Shown here piece after piece: positions 34,188 through 43,134 of a DNA stretch of 64,000 bases. This DNA comes from Enteractinococcus helveticum. Its GTDB lineage: Bacteria > Actinomycetota > Actinomycetes > Actinomycetales > Micrococcaceae. Below the pieces are notes generated by a model. That model did not search any database, had not been told where the DNA came from, and worked only from the letters and a program-made list of their open reading frames with translations. A program made the translations under genes and the position numbers. The stretch spans positions 124,001-188,000 of the forward strand of contig NZ_DYXC01000072.1 in assembly GCF_020742345.1 (NCBI RefSeq), read 5' to 3'. Each line of letters starts with the position of its first letter. The first letter of the stretch is position 1.

Positions 34188-34868
34188 ATGACTCCTTTGC
34201 CTTCTGAAATTCCCGCAGCCGATGACGGCTCTCGTATTGATCCGAAAGTTGAGACGGATGAGCAGCGCCGTGACCGTTTCGAACGGGATGCGATGCAATT
34301 CGTTGATCAGCTGTACTCCGGTGCCTTACGGATGACTCGTAATCCTGAAGACGCCGAGGACTTGGTACAGGAAGCCTACGCTCGGGCGTATTCTTCGTTT
34401 CACCAGTACAAGCCCGGCACAAATTTGCGAGCCTGGTTATTTCGGATTCTGACCAATACGTACATCAATATTTATCGTAAGCGTCAGCGCCGTCCGCAAG
34501 AGGCAGACGGTGATGGTCTGGAAGACTGGCAAATGGCCAGAGCTGCAGAGCATACATCTTCTGGCTTGCGTTCTGCTGAGACTGAAGCTCTCGATGTTTT
34601 GCCAGATAGTGACGTGAAAAACGCGTTGGCCGAGATTTCCGAGGATTTCCGGATTCCGGTGTATCTAGCGGATGTCGAAGGCTTTGCATATAAAGAGATC
34701 GCCGACATTCTGGATGTGCCCATTGGTACGGTGATGTCGCGGTTGCATCGAGGACGGCGTAGCTTGCGTGAATTACTCACCGATTATGCTGCTGAGCGGG
34801 GCATTAAAGGTGCAATCGAATTGCAGAAGAAGCAACAGTCAAAAGCATCGGAGGAGGCCCAAAAATGA
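34188..34868 (+). CDS. sigH: ECF sigma factor SigH/SigR
   Basis: A group IV sigma factor (226 residues from this start). Region 2 is at about 35-110 (FVDQLYSGALRMTRNPEDAEDLVQEAY; FHQYKPGTNLRAWLFRILTN) and region 4 at about 145-205 (VYLADVEGFAYKEIADILDV; GTVMSRLHRGRRSLRELL). The text matches SigR/SigH, which answers thiol-oxidative and heat stress under the anti-sigma factor RsrA, encoded next. The start is uncertain: ATG 34188 fits family length, while GTG codons at 34122 and 34110 are in frame. A SigH-type promoter lies at 34041-34067. It overlaps rsrA by 4 bases. Confidence 0.92.
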   Translation: MTPLPSEIPAADDGSRIDPKVETDEQRRDRFERDAMQFVDQLYSGALRMTRNPEDAEDLVQEAYARAYSSFHQYKPGTNLRAWLFRILTNTYINIYRKRQRRPQEADGDGLEDWQMARAAEHTSSGLRSAETEALDVLPDSDVKNALAEISEDFRIPVYLADVEGFAYKEIADILDVPIGTVMSRLHRGRRSLRELLTDYAAERGIKGAIELQKKQQSKASEEAQK

Positions 34869-35152
34869 CACATGAAGCACAACACGTTCGGACCGAGTCC
34901 GATTGCATTGAAAACGGTGGTTGTACCGACGACCGTATTGAAAATATTTACCAATACTTAGATGGTGCCCTTGACTCTGCTGATTTAGCAGAAGTGCGCG
35001 CTCATATTGAAGGCTGTACGACCTGTCAATCGGAACATGATCTTGAATTGATTATTCGCGACGTCGTGAAGCGCTCATGCGATGAAAAGGCCCCGAGCAG
35101 CTTGAAAGATAAAATTATGCACCGTATCGAGGCGTTGAAAAGCGCCGACTAG
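34865..35152 (+). CDS. rsrA: Zinc anti-sigma factor RsrA
   Basis: A 95-residue ZAS-type anti-sigma factor. The redox switch is visible as His47-x3-Cys51-x2-Cys54 with further cysteines at 14 and 20. RsrA holds SigH when zinc-bound and reduced; disulfide stress expels zinc and frees the sigma factor. It starts within the sigH stop (ATGA) after AGGAGG. A bidirectional terminator follows. Confidence 0.93.
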   Translation: MTHEAQHVRTESDCIENGGCTDDRIENIYQYLDGALDSADLAEVRAHIEGCTTCQSEHDLELIIRDVVKRSCDEKAPSSLKDKIMHRIEALKSAD

Positions 35153-35175
35153 TTTTGCTCAGGATGAGGCATATA

Positions 35176-35207
35176 AAAAAGTCTGAACCAACTGGTTCAG
35201 ACTTTTT
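35176..35207. terminator. Bidirectional terminator, rsrA / bL37
   Basis: GTCTGAACC (35181-35189) pairs with GGTTCAGAC (35194-35202), loop AACT, flanked by AAAAAA on the left and TTTTT on the right. Confidence 0.92.
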
Positions 35208-35221
35208 CTTTTCAAGATCGT

Positions 35222-35296
35222 TTAGGCATTTGGACGCTTGCCAGAGTTGGCACGGTTCTTGCGACGATCCTTACGTTTGCGACCACGTTTGCTCAT
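35222..35296 (-). CDS. 50S ribosomal protein bL37
   Basis: A 24-residue, very basic protein beginning MSKRGRKRKDRRKNRANSGK and ending RPNA. It is the actinobacterial small ribosomal protein bL37 (AURKAIP1/COX24-like), often missed because of its length. AAAGGAG lies 7 bases before the ATG at 35296. It sits between the rsrA terminator and the SGNH-like gene, the position known in related actinobacteria. Confidence 0.92.
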   Translation of the reverse strand: MSKRGRKRKDRRKNRANSGKRPNA

Positions 35297-35345
35297 TGAG
35301 TGGCTCCTTTCTTTAAATGGTTCCCCGTTAGTGTACCACTGACAA

Positions 35346-35963
35346 TTAGCCATGAATGCTGGGGTCGGCAATACCAAGCCATTCAAACCAGCCGCGATTC
35401 AACACGAGCCAGGCGATGAGTCCATAGGCGGCTTGGCCTGGTAGCCCTTCGTTGATCATGACATCTTCGTTGAAGTTCTGGTGGTTCACCAGATCCGTTA
35501 GCGCATCAATATAGGTGACTCCGCGACGCTCGGCAACATCTTGATACGCAGCATTGAGCTGTGCAAGGTGAGCGTTCATGTCAGGATCTTGTGCAGGGGT
35601 AGGGCCAACCACGAACGTGGAAAGATTGTGCTGTGCTGCTCGGTCGAGGATATTGGCCAAATGCAGTCGAGCTCGTGCCGAGGAGCCTGCTGTTGCCATT
35701 GGATCGTGTGGTACCGCTATAATCATGCGGTTTTCGGTTTCATCTTTTGCCAGTCTGGGCAGTATTTCTGGTTCCCAACGCTCGGAGAGTTGCTCTGTGG
35801 TCTCGTTCGGGAAGACTAACGGATAGGACTCAATGATGAGGTCTGGTGCATGGGTTTTGGCCAGAACCCGACCTAGCCACCCGAGACCACGCGCATCACC
35901 AACACCGGTGAGGGTTTGAGATCCAACGGAGAACAACCGGATGTTTCGTGTGTGCACGTTCAT
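35346..35963 (-). CDS. SGNH/GDSL-like protein, degenerate active site
   Basis: A 205-residue protein with the fold pattern of SGNH hydrolases: an N-terminal strand and turn (RLFSVGSQTLTGVGDARGLGWLGRVL), a central GPTPAQDP region and a C-terminal helix pair. The catalytic positions look lost: the GDS motif reads GSQ (residues 14-16), and the C-terminal Asp-x-x-His reads NEGL. It is therefore probably not a classical esterase; it may bind a ligand or act in another way. The ATG at 35963 has AGAGG upstream; the frame extends 33 codons further without resemblance. It is leftward, upstream of bL37. Confidence 0.72.
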   Translation of the reverse strand: MNVHTRNIRLFSVGSQTLTGVGDARGLGWLGRVLAKTHAPDLIIESYPLVFPNETTEQLSERWEPEILPRLAKDETENRMIIAVPHDPMATAGSSARARLHLANILDRAAQHNLSTFVVGPTPAQDPDMNAHLAQLNAAYQDVAERRGVTYIDALTDLVNHQNFNEDVMINEGLPGQAAYGLIAWLVLNRGWFEWLGIADPSIHG

Positions 35964-36031
35964 TGCCTCTTTTCCTTCGCCAATCGGTTGTATCCACTGT
36001 AGTCGTCTAGAACCAAAATGGGTGGTTAAAC

Positions 36032-36067
36032 ACCTGTTGCGGTCCAAAAACTTGGACCGCAACAGGT
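36032..36067 (-). terminator. Terminator after kgd
   Basis: ACCTGTTGCGGTCCAA (36032-36047) and TTGGACCGCAACAGGT (36052-36067) form a perfect 16-base stem with a 4-base loop, followed on the minus strand by GTTTAACC. It lies 24 bases after the kgd stop. Confidence 0.85.
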
Positions 36068-36090
36068 TGGACTACAAACAGAACGTTCGA

Positions 36091-39000
36091 CTAGGAGCCG
36101 AAGATATCCTGTAGCAGGGTGTCTTGTTCTTCATCATGACGCGGCTTGTTTCCGGCGGATGGTGAAGCTGCAGCTGGGCGACTGATCAGCGAGACCTCGC
36201 GGTCCAGTTCAGGCAGCAGGTTCTGCAGCATGAATGGCCATGGTCCCTGGTTTGCTGGTTCATCTTGAACCCAAGAGACCTTAGCGTTGGTGTACTTGTC
36301 GAGCTCTGCCTGAATCTCTTGTACTGGCAGTGGGTAGAGCTGCTCGACACGCGCGATGGCTACCTCGGATTCCAAGTCCAACGCCTTGCGGTGTTGGACA
36401 AGGTCGTAGTACAAGCGTCCGGAGACCAACAGCAGCTGTTTAGCTGACTTCGGTGCGGTTTCGTCTGGGACGACCGGCATGAAGTGCCCCTTGGTGAAAT
36501 CGTCCACCTGGGAAGCAGCAGCGCGCAGTCGCAGCAGCTGTTTCGGGCTGAACACAATCAGTGGGCGGCGCGGGCTGGAGTATGCGTGTTCGCGTAGCAA
36601 GTGGAAGTGGTTTGCCCCGTAAGATGGCTGCACCACGCGCATGTTGTTTTCGGCAGACAGCTGCAAGAACCGCTCGATTCGTGCTGATGAGTGATCCGGC
36701 CCCTGACCTTCATAGCCGTGAGGCAACAACAATACGATCGAAGAGTGTTGGTTCCATTTCTGCTGGGACGAGGAGATAAATTCGTCGATGACGATTTGGG
36801 CGCCATTGACGAAGTCACCGAATTGAGCTTCCCACAGGACCAGTGCTTCTGGACGCTCTACCGAGTATCCATATTCAAAGCCCAGTGCGGCGTATTCGCT
36901 CAGTAGGGAGTTATAGACCCAGAACTTGCCCTGGTTGTGTGACAGCGAGGACAGCGGGGTCCATTCGTCATTGGTTTCACGATCATAGAAGACCGCGTGA
37001 CGCTGGACGAAGGTACCACGGCGAGTATCTTGACCAGCCAAACGTACGGGTACGCCTTCCATCATCAATGAACCAAAGGCAGCCAGCTCGGCAAAGCCCC
37101 AGTCGATGTTGCCATCGATGGCCATCTTATTGCGGCGTTCTAGTAGCGTGAGCAGTTTCGGATGGACATTAAAGCCTTCTGGGATCTCCATGTGGACTTC
37201 GCCGATGCGACGCAACATGTCTTCAGAGATCGCTGTGGACTCTGGCGTGTAGATCTTGGAAGTGTCCTCAATACCGTGTGCCGAACCAAGCACTGGGATT
37301 GGCGAGGTCTCGGCCTCACCAATTTCTGCGAACGCAGATTCCAAACGGTTCTTGTAGTCGGCAGCAGCCTGATCGGCTTCTTCCTGGGTAATATCACCAC
37401 GACCAACGAGTGCGTCGACATAGAGCCGACGAGTCGAGGTCTTATTGGCGATCAGGTTGTACATGCCTGGCTGGGTCATCGATGGGTCGTCACCCTCGTT
37501 GTGGCCACGACGACGGTAGGTGATCAGATCCAGTACAACATCGCGGTGGAAACGCTGGCGGTATTCGAAGGCCAGCTGTGCTGCGTGCACTACTGCTTCT
37601 GGGTCATCACCGTTGACATGGAAGACCGGTGCCTGAATGGAACGGGCAACGTCAGTAGCATACGTCGAGGAACGTGACTGTGATGGTGGGGTAGTGAACC
37701 CGACCTGGTTGTTGATAACAACATGGACAGTTCCACCGGTTCGGTAGCCGCGAAGCTGAGACATCTGCATGGTCTCAAAGACGACACCCTGGCCAGCGAA
37801 TGCGGCGTCACCGTGAACTTGGATTGGCAGTACCGAAAACGATTTGGGTGATTTAGCACCGTGGTCGTAACGGTCCTGTTTGGCACGCACAATGCCTTCT
37901 AGAACCGGGTTGACTGCCTCTAAGTGTGATGGGTTGGCGGCAACCGACACGGTGGTGGTGTTGCCGTTATATGAGGTGAACGTTCCTTCGGTACCCAGGT
38001 GGTACTTAACATCTCCTGAGCCTTGGGCGACGGTTGAATCAATATCACCAACGAATTCCCGGAAAACCTGGGTAAATGTCTTGCCAGCGATGTTAGTCAA
38101 CACATTGAGTCGACCACGGTGGGCCATACCGATGGCGACTTCATCCATGTCGTCGTCTGCTGCACCCGATAGGAGTGCATCCAGTAGCGGAATGAGTGAC
38201 TCGGAGCCTTCGAGTGAGAAACGCTTCTGACCGACGAATTTGGTCTGCAGGAATGTTTCGAATGCCTCAGCAGCATTGAGTCGACCCAGAATGCGCAGCT
38301 GTTCTTCACGTGTGGGTTTCACAAACGGGTGTTCGAGTTTGTCTTGGAACCATGCGCGTTGTTCCGGGTCATCAATGTGCATGTACTCATACCCGGAGTT
38401 GCGGGTATAGGCATCACGCAGTACGCCCAGTAGATCACGTAATAGCATGTGGGACTTGCCACCAATGCCACCGGTTGGCCAAACGCGATCCAGATCCCAG
38501 AGAGTTAGTCCATGTGAGTCTAGGTCAAGGTCTGGGTGGGTGCGCATGCGGTATTCCAGCGGATCGGTATCAGCGATCAGATGGCCGCGCACACGATAGG
38601 AGTGAATCAGCTGCTGAATGCGGGCGGCTTTACCGACCTCATCCTGCGGATCAACTTGGACATCCGGTGCCCAACGAACTGGCACATGAGGAATCCGTAG
38701 ATTGACGAAGATTTCATCATAAAAATCGTCGTCGCCCAGCAACAAGTTGTGGACGGTACGTAGGAACTCGCCGGAGCCTGCACCCTGGATGACACGGTGG
38801 TCATAGGTTGAGGTGACGGTCATAGTCTTCGAGACGGCAAGATCAGATAGGACTTTCTGGGACGTGCCTTCAAATTCTGCCGGGTAAGTTAACGCGCCGA
38901 CACCAATAATGGCTGCTTGACCTTCGGACAGGCGTGGTACAGAGTGAACGGTACCAATACCACCGGGGTTGGTGAGCGAGACGGTCGTACCTGAATGGTC

Positions 39001-39846
39001 TTCCATGGTCAGCTTGTTGTTCAGGGCGCGTTTGACGAGATCGTCGTATGCTTCCCAGAACTCACGGAAGTTCATATTCTCAACGGCTTTAACAGATGGC
39101 TGGACAAGCGCGCGTTCGCCTTTATCGCTAGGCAGGTCAATGGCCAGACCGAAGTTAATGTGCGCTGGATTGACTTTGAATTTTTTGCCATCTTGCTCGC
39201 GGTAAATCGCGTTCATCTCTGGGTGTTTGACCAGCGCACGGATGACTGCGTATCCGATGAGGTGGGTGAAGGACACGCGACCACCGCGGGTTCGTTGCAG
39301 GTGGTTATTGATGATCGTACGGTTATCCACCAGGGCCTTGACTGGCACATCGCGTACGGTGGTGGCGGTTGGCATGGACAGCGACGCGTCCATGTTGGAG
39401 GCAATAGCCTGGGGCATGCCGCGAAGCCGAATCCATTCGTCTTCTTTCGCTTCCGCGCCTTCTTCTTTTTGTTCTTGGCGAGGAGCAATCGATGGCTCAG
39501 AGGTAATGGCATGTGGGGCGGCTTCAGCGCGGCGAACTCTTGGTTTCGGTGGTTTCGTCCCGTTGGCCGCAGTTGCTTCAGGTGCAGTTTTCGTCGCCGT
39601 CTTCGGAGCAGCGACTGCAGATGTTGCAGCTTGTTTCTGTGCTGTTTGAGCAGGTGCGGCGGTCTGTGAATCTGCTGAGCTCTGTGGGAAAGTCGAGGTG
39701 TTAGCAGCTTCTAAACGGGCGAAAATCTCAGCCCATTTTTCATCCACAGAAGACTTATCCGCCTTGTACTTTTCGTAGATATCCGCAACAAGCCACTCAT
39801 TGCCGGGAAATTCCTCGGAGAGCTGGGCGGACGTAAGTTCTGGCAC
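36091..39846 (-). CDS. kgd: Multifunctional 2-oxoglutarate metabolism enzyme Kgd
   Basis: A 1251-residue actinobacterial Kgd, fusing an E2-like acyltransferase domain to the thiamine-diphosphate E1 (2-oxoglutarate dehydrogenase/decarboxylase). A short N-terminal E1 segment (EEFPGNEWLVADIYEKYKAD) and an Ala/Pro/Thr-rich linker precede the acyltransferase domain (catalytic DHRVIQGAGSGEFL near 352). The E1 part has GMAHRGRLNVLTN (about 575), GDAAFAGQGVVFE, NNQVGFTTPP and RRGHNEGDDPSMTQP. The start is GTG 39846 with AGAGG 8 bases upstream; the frame extends 45 codons further but without family resemblance. It makes succinyl-CoA, or glyoxylate-derived products, in the TCA cycle. It may act together with gdh, which feeds 2-oxoglutarate. 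Confidence 0.94.
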   Translation of the reverse strand: MPELTSAQLSEEFPGNEWLVADIYEKYKADKSSVDEKWAEIFARLEAANTSTFPQSSADSQTAAPAQTAQKQAATSAVAAPKTATKTAPEATAANGTKPPKPRVRRAEAAPHAITSEPSIAPRQEQKEEGAEAKEDEWIRLRGMPQAIASNMDASLSMPTATTVRDVPVKALVDNRTIINNHLQRTRGGRVSFTHLIGYAVIRALVKHPEMNAIYREQDGKKFKVNPAHINFGLAIDLPSDKGERALVQPSVKAVENMNFREFWEAYDDLVKRALNNKLTMEDHSGTTVSLTNPGGIGTVHSVPRLSEGQAAIIGVGALTYPAEFEGTSQKVLSDLAVSKTMTVTSTYDHRVIQGAGSGEFLRTVHNLLLGDDDFYDEIFVNLRIPHVPVRWAPDVQVDPQDEVGKAARIQQLIHSYRVRGHLIADTDPLEYRMRTHPDLDLDSHGLTLWDLDRVWPTGGIGGKSHMLLRDLLGVLRDAYTRNSGYEYMHIDDPEQRAWFQDKLEHPFVKPTREEQLRILGRLNAAEAFETFLQTKFVGQKRFSLEGSESLIPLLDALLSGAADDDMDEVAIGMAHRGRLNVLTNIAGKTFTQVFREFVGDIDSTVAQGSGDVKYHLGTEGTFTSYNGNTTTVSVAANPSHLEAVNPVLEGIVRAKQDRYDHGAKSPKSFSVLPIQVHGDAAFAGQGVVFETMQMSQLRGYRTGGTVHVVINNQVGFTTPPSQSRSSTYATDVARSIQAPVFHVNGDDPEAVVHAAQLAFEYRQRFHRDVVLDLITYRRRGHNEGDDPSMTQPGMYNLIANKTSTRRLYVDALVGRGDITQEEADQAAADYKNRLESAFAEIGEAETSPIPVLGSAHGIEDTSKIYTPESTAISEDMLRRIGEVHMEIPEGFNVHPKLLTLLERRNKMAIDGNIDWGFAELAAFGSLMMEGVPVRLAGQDTRRGTFVQRHAVFYDRETNDEWTPLSSLSHNQGKFWVYNSLLSEYAALGFEYGYSVERPEALVLWEAQFGDFVNGAQIVIDEFISSSQQKWNQHSSIVLLLPHGYEGQGPDHSSARIERFLQLSAENNMRVVQPSYGANHFHLLREHAYSSPRRPLIVFSPKQLLRLRAAASQVDDFTKGHFMPVVPDETAPKSAKQLLLVSGRLYYDLVQHRKALDLESEVAIARVEQLYPLPVQEIQAELDKYTNAKVSWVQDEPANQGPWPFMLQNLLPELDREVSLISRPAAASPSAGNKPRHDEEQDTLLQDIFGS

Positions 39847-40175
39847 GGTGAAGGCCTCTTCCGTAATTTCTTGTGTTTTGTGCGTACACGTGGCGAGCTC
39901 TCTAACTGCCGGGCCGACGAAACTCGCCGTCGGGGCCGTCCATGGTGTCCCGGTACTTGGTTTGAGTGAGGCTGGACTCACCCAAGCCAGCCATCAACGG
40001 CAGCTGGATCCATCATAGTGACATTCGCTGCCAAATTGCCACAGAATACGTTGGATTGCTCACAGATTGGCTGCACGCAAAATATGCCGCAAAAAAGGTG
40101 AGTTGCAACACGTTTGCAGCGTGGTGTGCGCTGGTAATTCCTGCCACCAAAGCAAAAAGCTGTCATGATGGTTTT
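39847..40175. other. Intergenic region, divergent kgd / guaB1
   Basis: These 329 bases carry the leader and promoter of kgd on the minus strand and the upstream region of guaB1 on the plus strand. The guaB1 frame stays open through much of it, but the translated text has no family resemblance. CATGAT (40164-40169) could be a -10 element ending 6 bases before the guaB1 ATG. No terminator or conserved RNA is evident. Confidence 0.4.
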
Positions 40176-41633
40176 ATGCGTTTTCTTAATCCGGTTTCTA
40201 CAGACCTTACGTATTCAGATGTTTTTCTTGTGCCGTCCTGCTCAGAGGTTGGTTCACGAATGAGCGTTGATATATCCTCGACCGATGGCACCGGAACGAC
40301 GATTCCCGTGGTGTCATCGAATATGAGCGGTGTTACGGGTCGACGCATGGTAGAAACTGTCGCCCGTCGCGGTGGACTTGGCATTTTCCCGCAGGACACC
40401 CCGCTTCATCTAATCCAAGAGTCCATCGACTGGATCAAGTCTCGTGACACCCTATTTGAAACTCCGCTGCATGTGGGGCTGGACGATCGGGTCTTAGACG
40501 TTCGTCACCTGGCAGAAAAGCGCAATCATCCAGCGGTGTGCGTCGTCGATGCGAATCAAGCGCTGCTGGGGATCGTGCATAATGCTGACACTGAAAACAT
40601 CGATCAATTTGCCTCGGTGCAGTCGTTGTTGCGTGAGCCGCTGTATACCGTTGCTGCTGCTGATCTTAAAGACTTACCTGCAGAAGCGCGAGCCAAGGCA
40701 CTGCGTGATTTGTATATGAAAATGCATGATGCACAGGTCAATTACGCTCCCGTTGTTGACGGTACTCGTCTGGTAGGTGTGCTGACACTGAGCGGGGTGC
40801 TGCGTTCGACTATTTTCACTCCGGCGACAGATGCCCAAGGTCGCTTGCGGGTGGGTGCCGCAGTTGGGGTTAACGCGGATGTTGCCGAGCATGCTGAAAC
40901 GTTGGTCGCTAGTGGTATCGATGTCATAGTTGTCGACACCGCTCACGGTCACCAGGAAAAAATGTTAGCCGCGTTGCGTAGGTTGCGCGGCCTGCCGGTT
41001 CCGGTGGTCGCAGGCAACGTTGTCTCCGCTGATGGTGTCCATGATCTCATCGAAGCCGGTGCGGATATCGTTAAAGTGGGAGTCGGCCCTGGTGCGATGT
41101 GTACCACGCGCATGATGACTGCAGTTGGTCGTCCACAATTCTCAGCGGTTTACGATTGCGCCCAAGCGGCAGCCACCCATGGCAAACATGTCTGGGCTGA
41201 TGGTGGAATCAAATATCCGCGTGATGTTGCCCTGGCTTTGGCTGCAGGGGCATCGCAGGTGATGATTGGCTCGTGGTTTGCCGGCACCATGGAGTCCCCC
41301 GGGGATATGTTCATGGATCGTGACGGTCGCAAGTATAAAGAGAATTTCGGTATGGCCTCGGCTCGAGCTGTATCAGCTCGCACCGCCCAAGATGATGCAT
41401 TCGAACGTGCCCGCAAAGCGTTCTTCGAAGAAGGTGTCTCCGGATCGAAAATGTATGTCGACCCAGCCCACCCATCCGTGGAAGATCTCTTGGATGACAT
41501 CACCGCGGGGGTTCGCTCGTCGATGACCTATGCCGGGGCCAAAAATCTGGCGGAATTCCATGAGCGTGCTCTCGTTGGGATCCAATCTGCCGCAGGGTAT
41601 GAAGAAGGACGCCCGGTTGCCAGTTCCTGGTAA
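40176..41633 (+). CDS. guaB1: GuaB1-family GMP reductase
   Basis: A 485-residue IMPDH/GMPR-family protein. The (beta/alpha)8 barrel is interrupted by two CBS-type modules (about 95-220; PAVCVVDANQALLGIVHNAD and YAPVVDGTRLVGVLTL). The active-site loop is GVGPGAMCTTRMMTAVG with the catalytic cysteine, and the substrate loop GGIKYPRDVALALAAGA follows. GuaB1 of mycobacteria was shown to be a GMP reductase, returning GMP to IMP. The ATG at 40176 has no ribosome site, so a leaderless message is possible. No terminator is seen after the gene. Confidence 0.9.
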   Translation: MRFLNPVSTDLTYSDVFLVPSCSEVGSRMSVDISSTDGTGTTIPVVSSNMSGVTGRRMVETVARRGGLGIFPQDTPLHLIQESIDWIKSRDTLFETPLHVGLDDRVLDVRHLAEKRNHPAVCVVDANQALLGIVHNADTENIDQFASVQSLLREPLYTVAAADLKDLPAEARAKALRDLYMKMHDAQVNYAPVVDGTRLVGVLTLSGVLRSTIFTPATDAQGRLRVGAAVGVNADVAEHAETLVASGIDVIVVDTAHGHQEKMLAALRRLRGLPVPVVAGNVVSADGVHDLIEAGADIVKVGVGPGAMCTTRMMTAVGRPQFSAVYDCAQAAATHGKHVWADGGIKYPRDVALALAAGASQVMIGSWFAGTMESPGDMFMDRDGRKYKENFGMASARAVSARTAQDDAFERARKAFFEEGVSGSKMYVDPAHPSVEDLLDDITAGVRSSMTYAGAKNLAEFHERALVGIQSAAGYEEGRPVASSW

Positions 41634-41787
41634 TCAAAAGGCCCTATAATAGGTGCATCATGGACGATGACAGACGTGCTCAATGCACGAATCACAGAAC
41701 AATTCGCCACGCTCCGGCGAACGAAATGGAGCCTCCGAGTTGGCCGCTGAGCCAACACGATAGAACAGGCCGGGGCGGTGATCCTCG

Positions 41788-43134
41788 GTGCTAGTTGAAT
41801 GGTTGCTGTTCGGCGTCAGCATGCTATTGATTCTGGGCAATGGCTTTTTCGTCGCGGTGGAATTCTCGCTGATTTCCTTAGACGTCCCCACAGTCCAACG
41901 GATGGTCGACGACGGCGACAAGGGCGCCGAGCCGGTGCTGAAAGCTCTAAAGTCACTATCGACCCAGCTGTCATCGTGCCAGTTGGGCATCACTCTGACC
42001 GCCTTGCTGACTGGTTTTTTCTTGGAGCCCTCACTGGGTGTGCTTTTCCAGGTCCCGCTGGAGGTCATCTTTGGGGATAACCAAGCACTGACCTATTCTG
42101 CGTCGCTGACCTTGGCCATGATCATCGGTACGGGCTTGTCGATGCTGATCGGTGAGCTTGTGCCAAAGAATCTTTCCTTAGCTAAAGCCCTGCCCGTCGC
42201 GCGACTACTGGCCCGACCACAGCTGATCTTTACGGCGATCTTTCACCCTATTATTGCCGGATTGAATAATTTCTCGAACTGGGTCTTGAGCCTATTCGGG
42301 ATGGCTGCACAAGAAGAACTTTCCGGCGCACGAACTCCTGAGGAACTCTCATCGTTGGTGCGTCGTTCTGCTGAAATGGGTACCTTGGATGTCAAAACGG
42401 CCGCATTCGTGGATCGGACGTTGAAATTTAGTGAGCGCACCGCAGCCGATGTGATGACGCCGCGCATGGATATGGAAACGGTCGAGGCCGATCAAAGCCT
42501 TGACGACGTTCTGGCGGTTGCCCGGTCCACCGGGTACTCGCGCTTTCCGGTGACCGAAGGTAACGCCGATGAGATCCGCGGGGTGCTGCACATTAAAAAG
42601 GCCATCGCCGTTCCGCGATCAAAGCGCGGTCAGCTGACCGCCGCGACTATCGTCAGTGACATCACCCGGGTGCCTGAAGCGGTTAATCTCGATACGCTCA
42701 TCACTGATCTGCGAGAGGCACCGTTTCAAATGGCGGTGGTGGTGGACGAGTACGGTGGTACCGCAGGTGTGGTGACCCTGGAAGACCTAGTAGAAGAAAT
42801 TGTTGGTGAAGTTGCCGACGAACACGACAGGTTGAGTCCCGGAGTGCTGCAAGATGCCGATGGTGGCTGGTTTTTCCCAGCCAGGCTGCGCCCAGATGAA
42901 GTTATGAGCTATATTCCAGGGCTGGTCATCGAAGAAGATGAAGCCTATGAGACCGTTGGCGGATTTATCATGGCCGAACTTGGCAGAGTCGCTAACGTTG
43001 GCGACACCGTTGATTTGGATAACGGCGTCTTGGAAGTTCGTCGCATTGATGGTCATCGGATCGAACGTGTGAAATATATCCCTGAAGACTCCGATCTTGA
43101 CCAACCGATGTCTGCTGCGAAGGAGGACGCGTGA
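41788..43134 (+). CDS. CNNM/CBS-domain (CorC/HlyC-like) membrane protein 1
   Basis: A 448-residue protein of the 'hemolysin family': a DUF21/CNNM membrane domain with four helices (about 1-190, LLFGVSMLLILGNGFFVAVE first), two CBS modules (about 220-340, VMTPRMDMETV; VDEYGGTAGVVTLEDLVEEI) and a C-terminal CorC/HlyC domain (about 350-430). Such proteins are linked to magnesium or cobalt homeostasis; the 'hemolysin' name is misleading. GTG start at 41788; a second GTG ten bases earlier is out of frame. It is followed at once by a paralogue with a 4-base overlap. Confidence 0.88.
   Translation: MLVEWLLFGVSMLLILGNGFFVAVEFSLISLDVPTVQRMVDDGDKGAEPVLKALKSLSTQLSSCQLGITLTALLTGFFLEPSLGVLFQVPLEVIFGDNQALTYSASLTLAMIIGTGLSMLIGELVPKNLSLAKALPVARLLARPQLIFTAIFHPIIAGLNNFSNWVLSLFGMAAQEELSGARTPEELSSLVRRSAEMGTLDVKTAAFVDRTLKFSERTAADVMTPRMDMETVEADQSLDDVLAVARSTGYSRFPVTEGNADEIRGVLHIKKAIAVPRSKRGQLTAATIVSDITRVPEAVNLDTLITDLREAPFQMAVVVDEYGGTAGVVTLEDLVEEIVGEVADEHDRLSPGVLQDADGGWFFPARLRPDEVMSYIPGLVIEEDEAYETVGGFIMAELGRVANVGDTVDLDNGVLEVRRIDGHRIERVKYIPEDSDLDQPMSAAKEDA

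Noticed and set aside
39966..40175. A 70-residue N-terminal extension of guaB1.
   Set aside because: Family resemblance begins at MRFLNP (40176); the upstream text is unrelated and lies in a promoter region.
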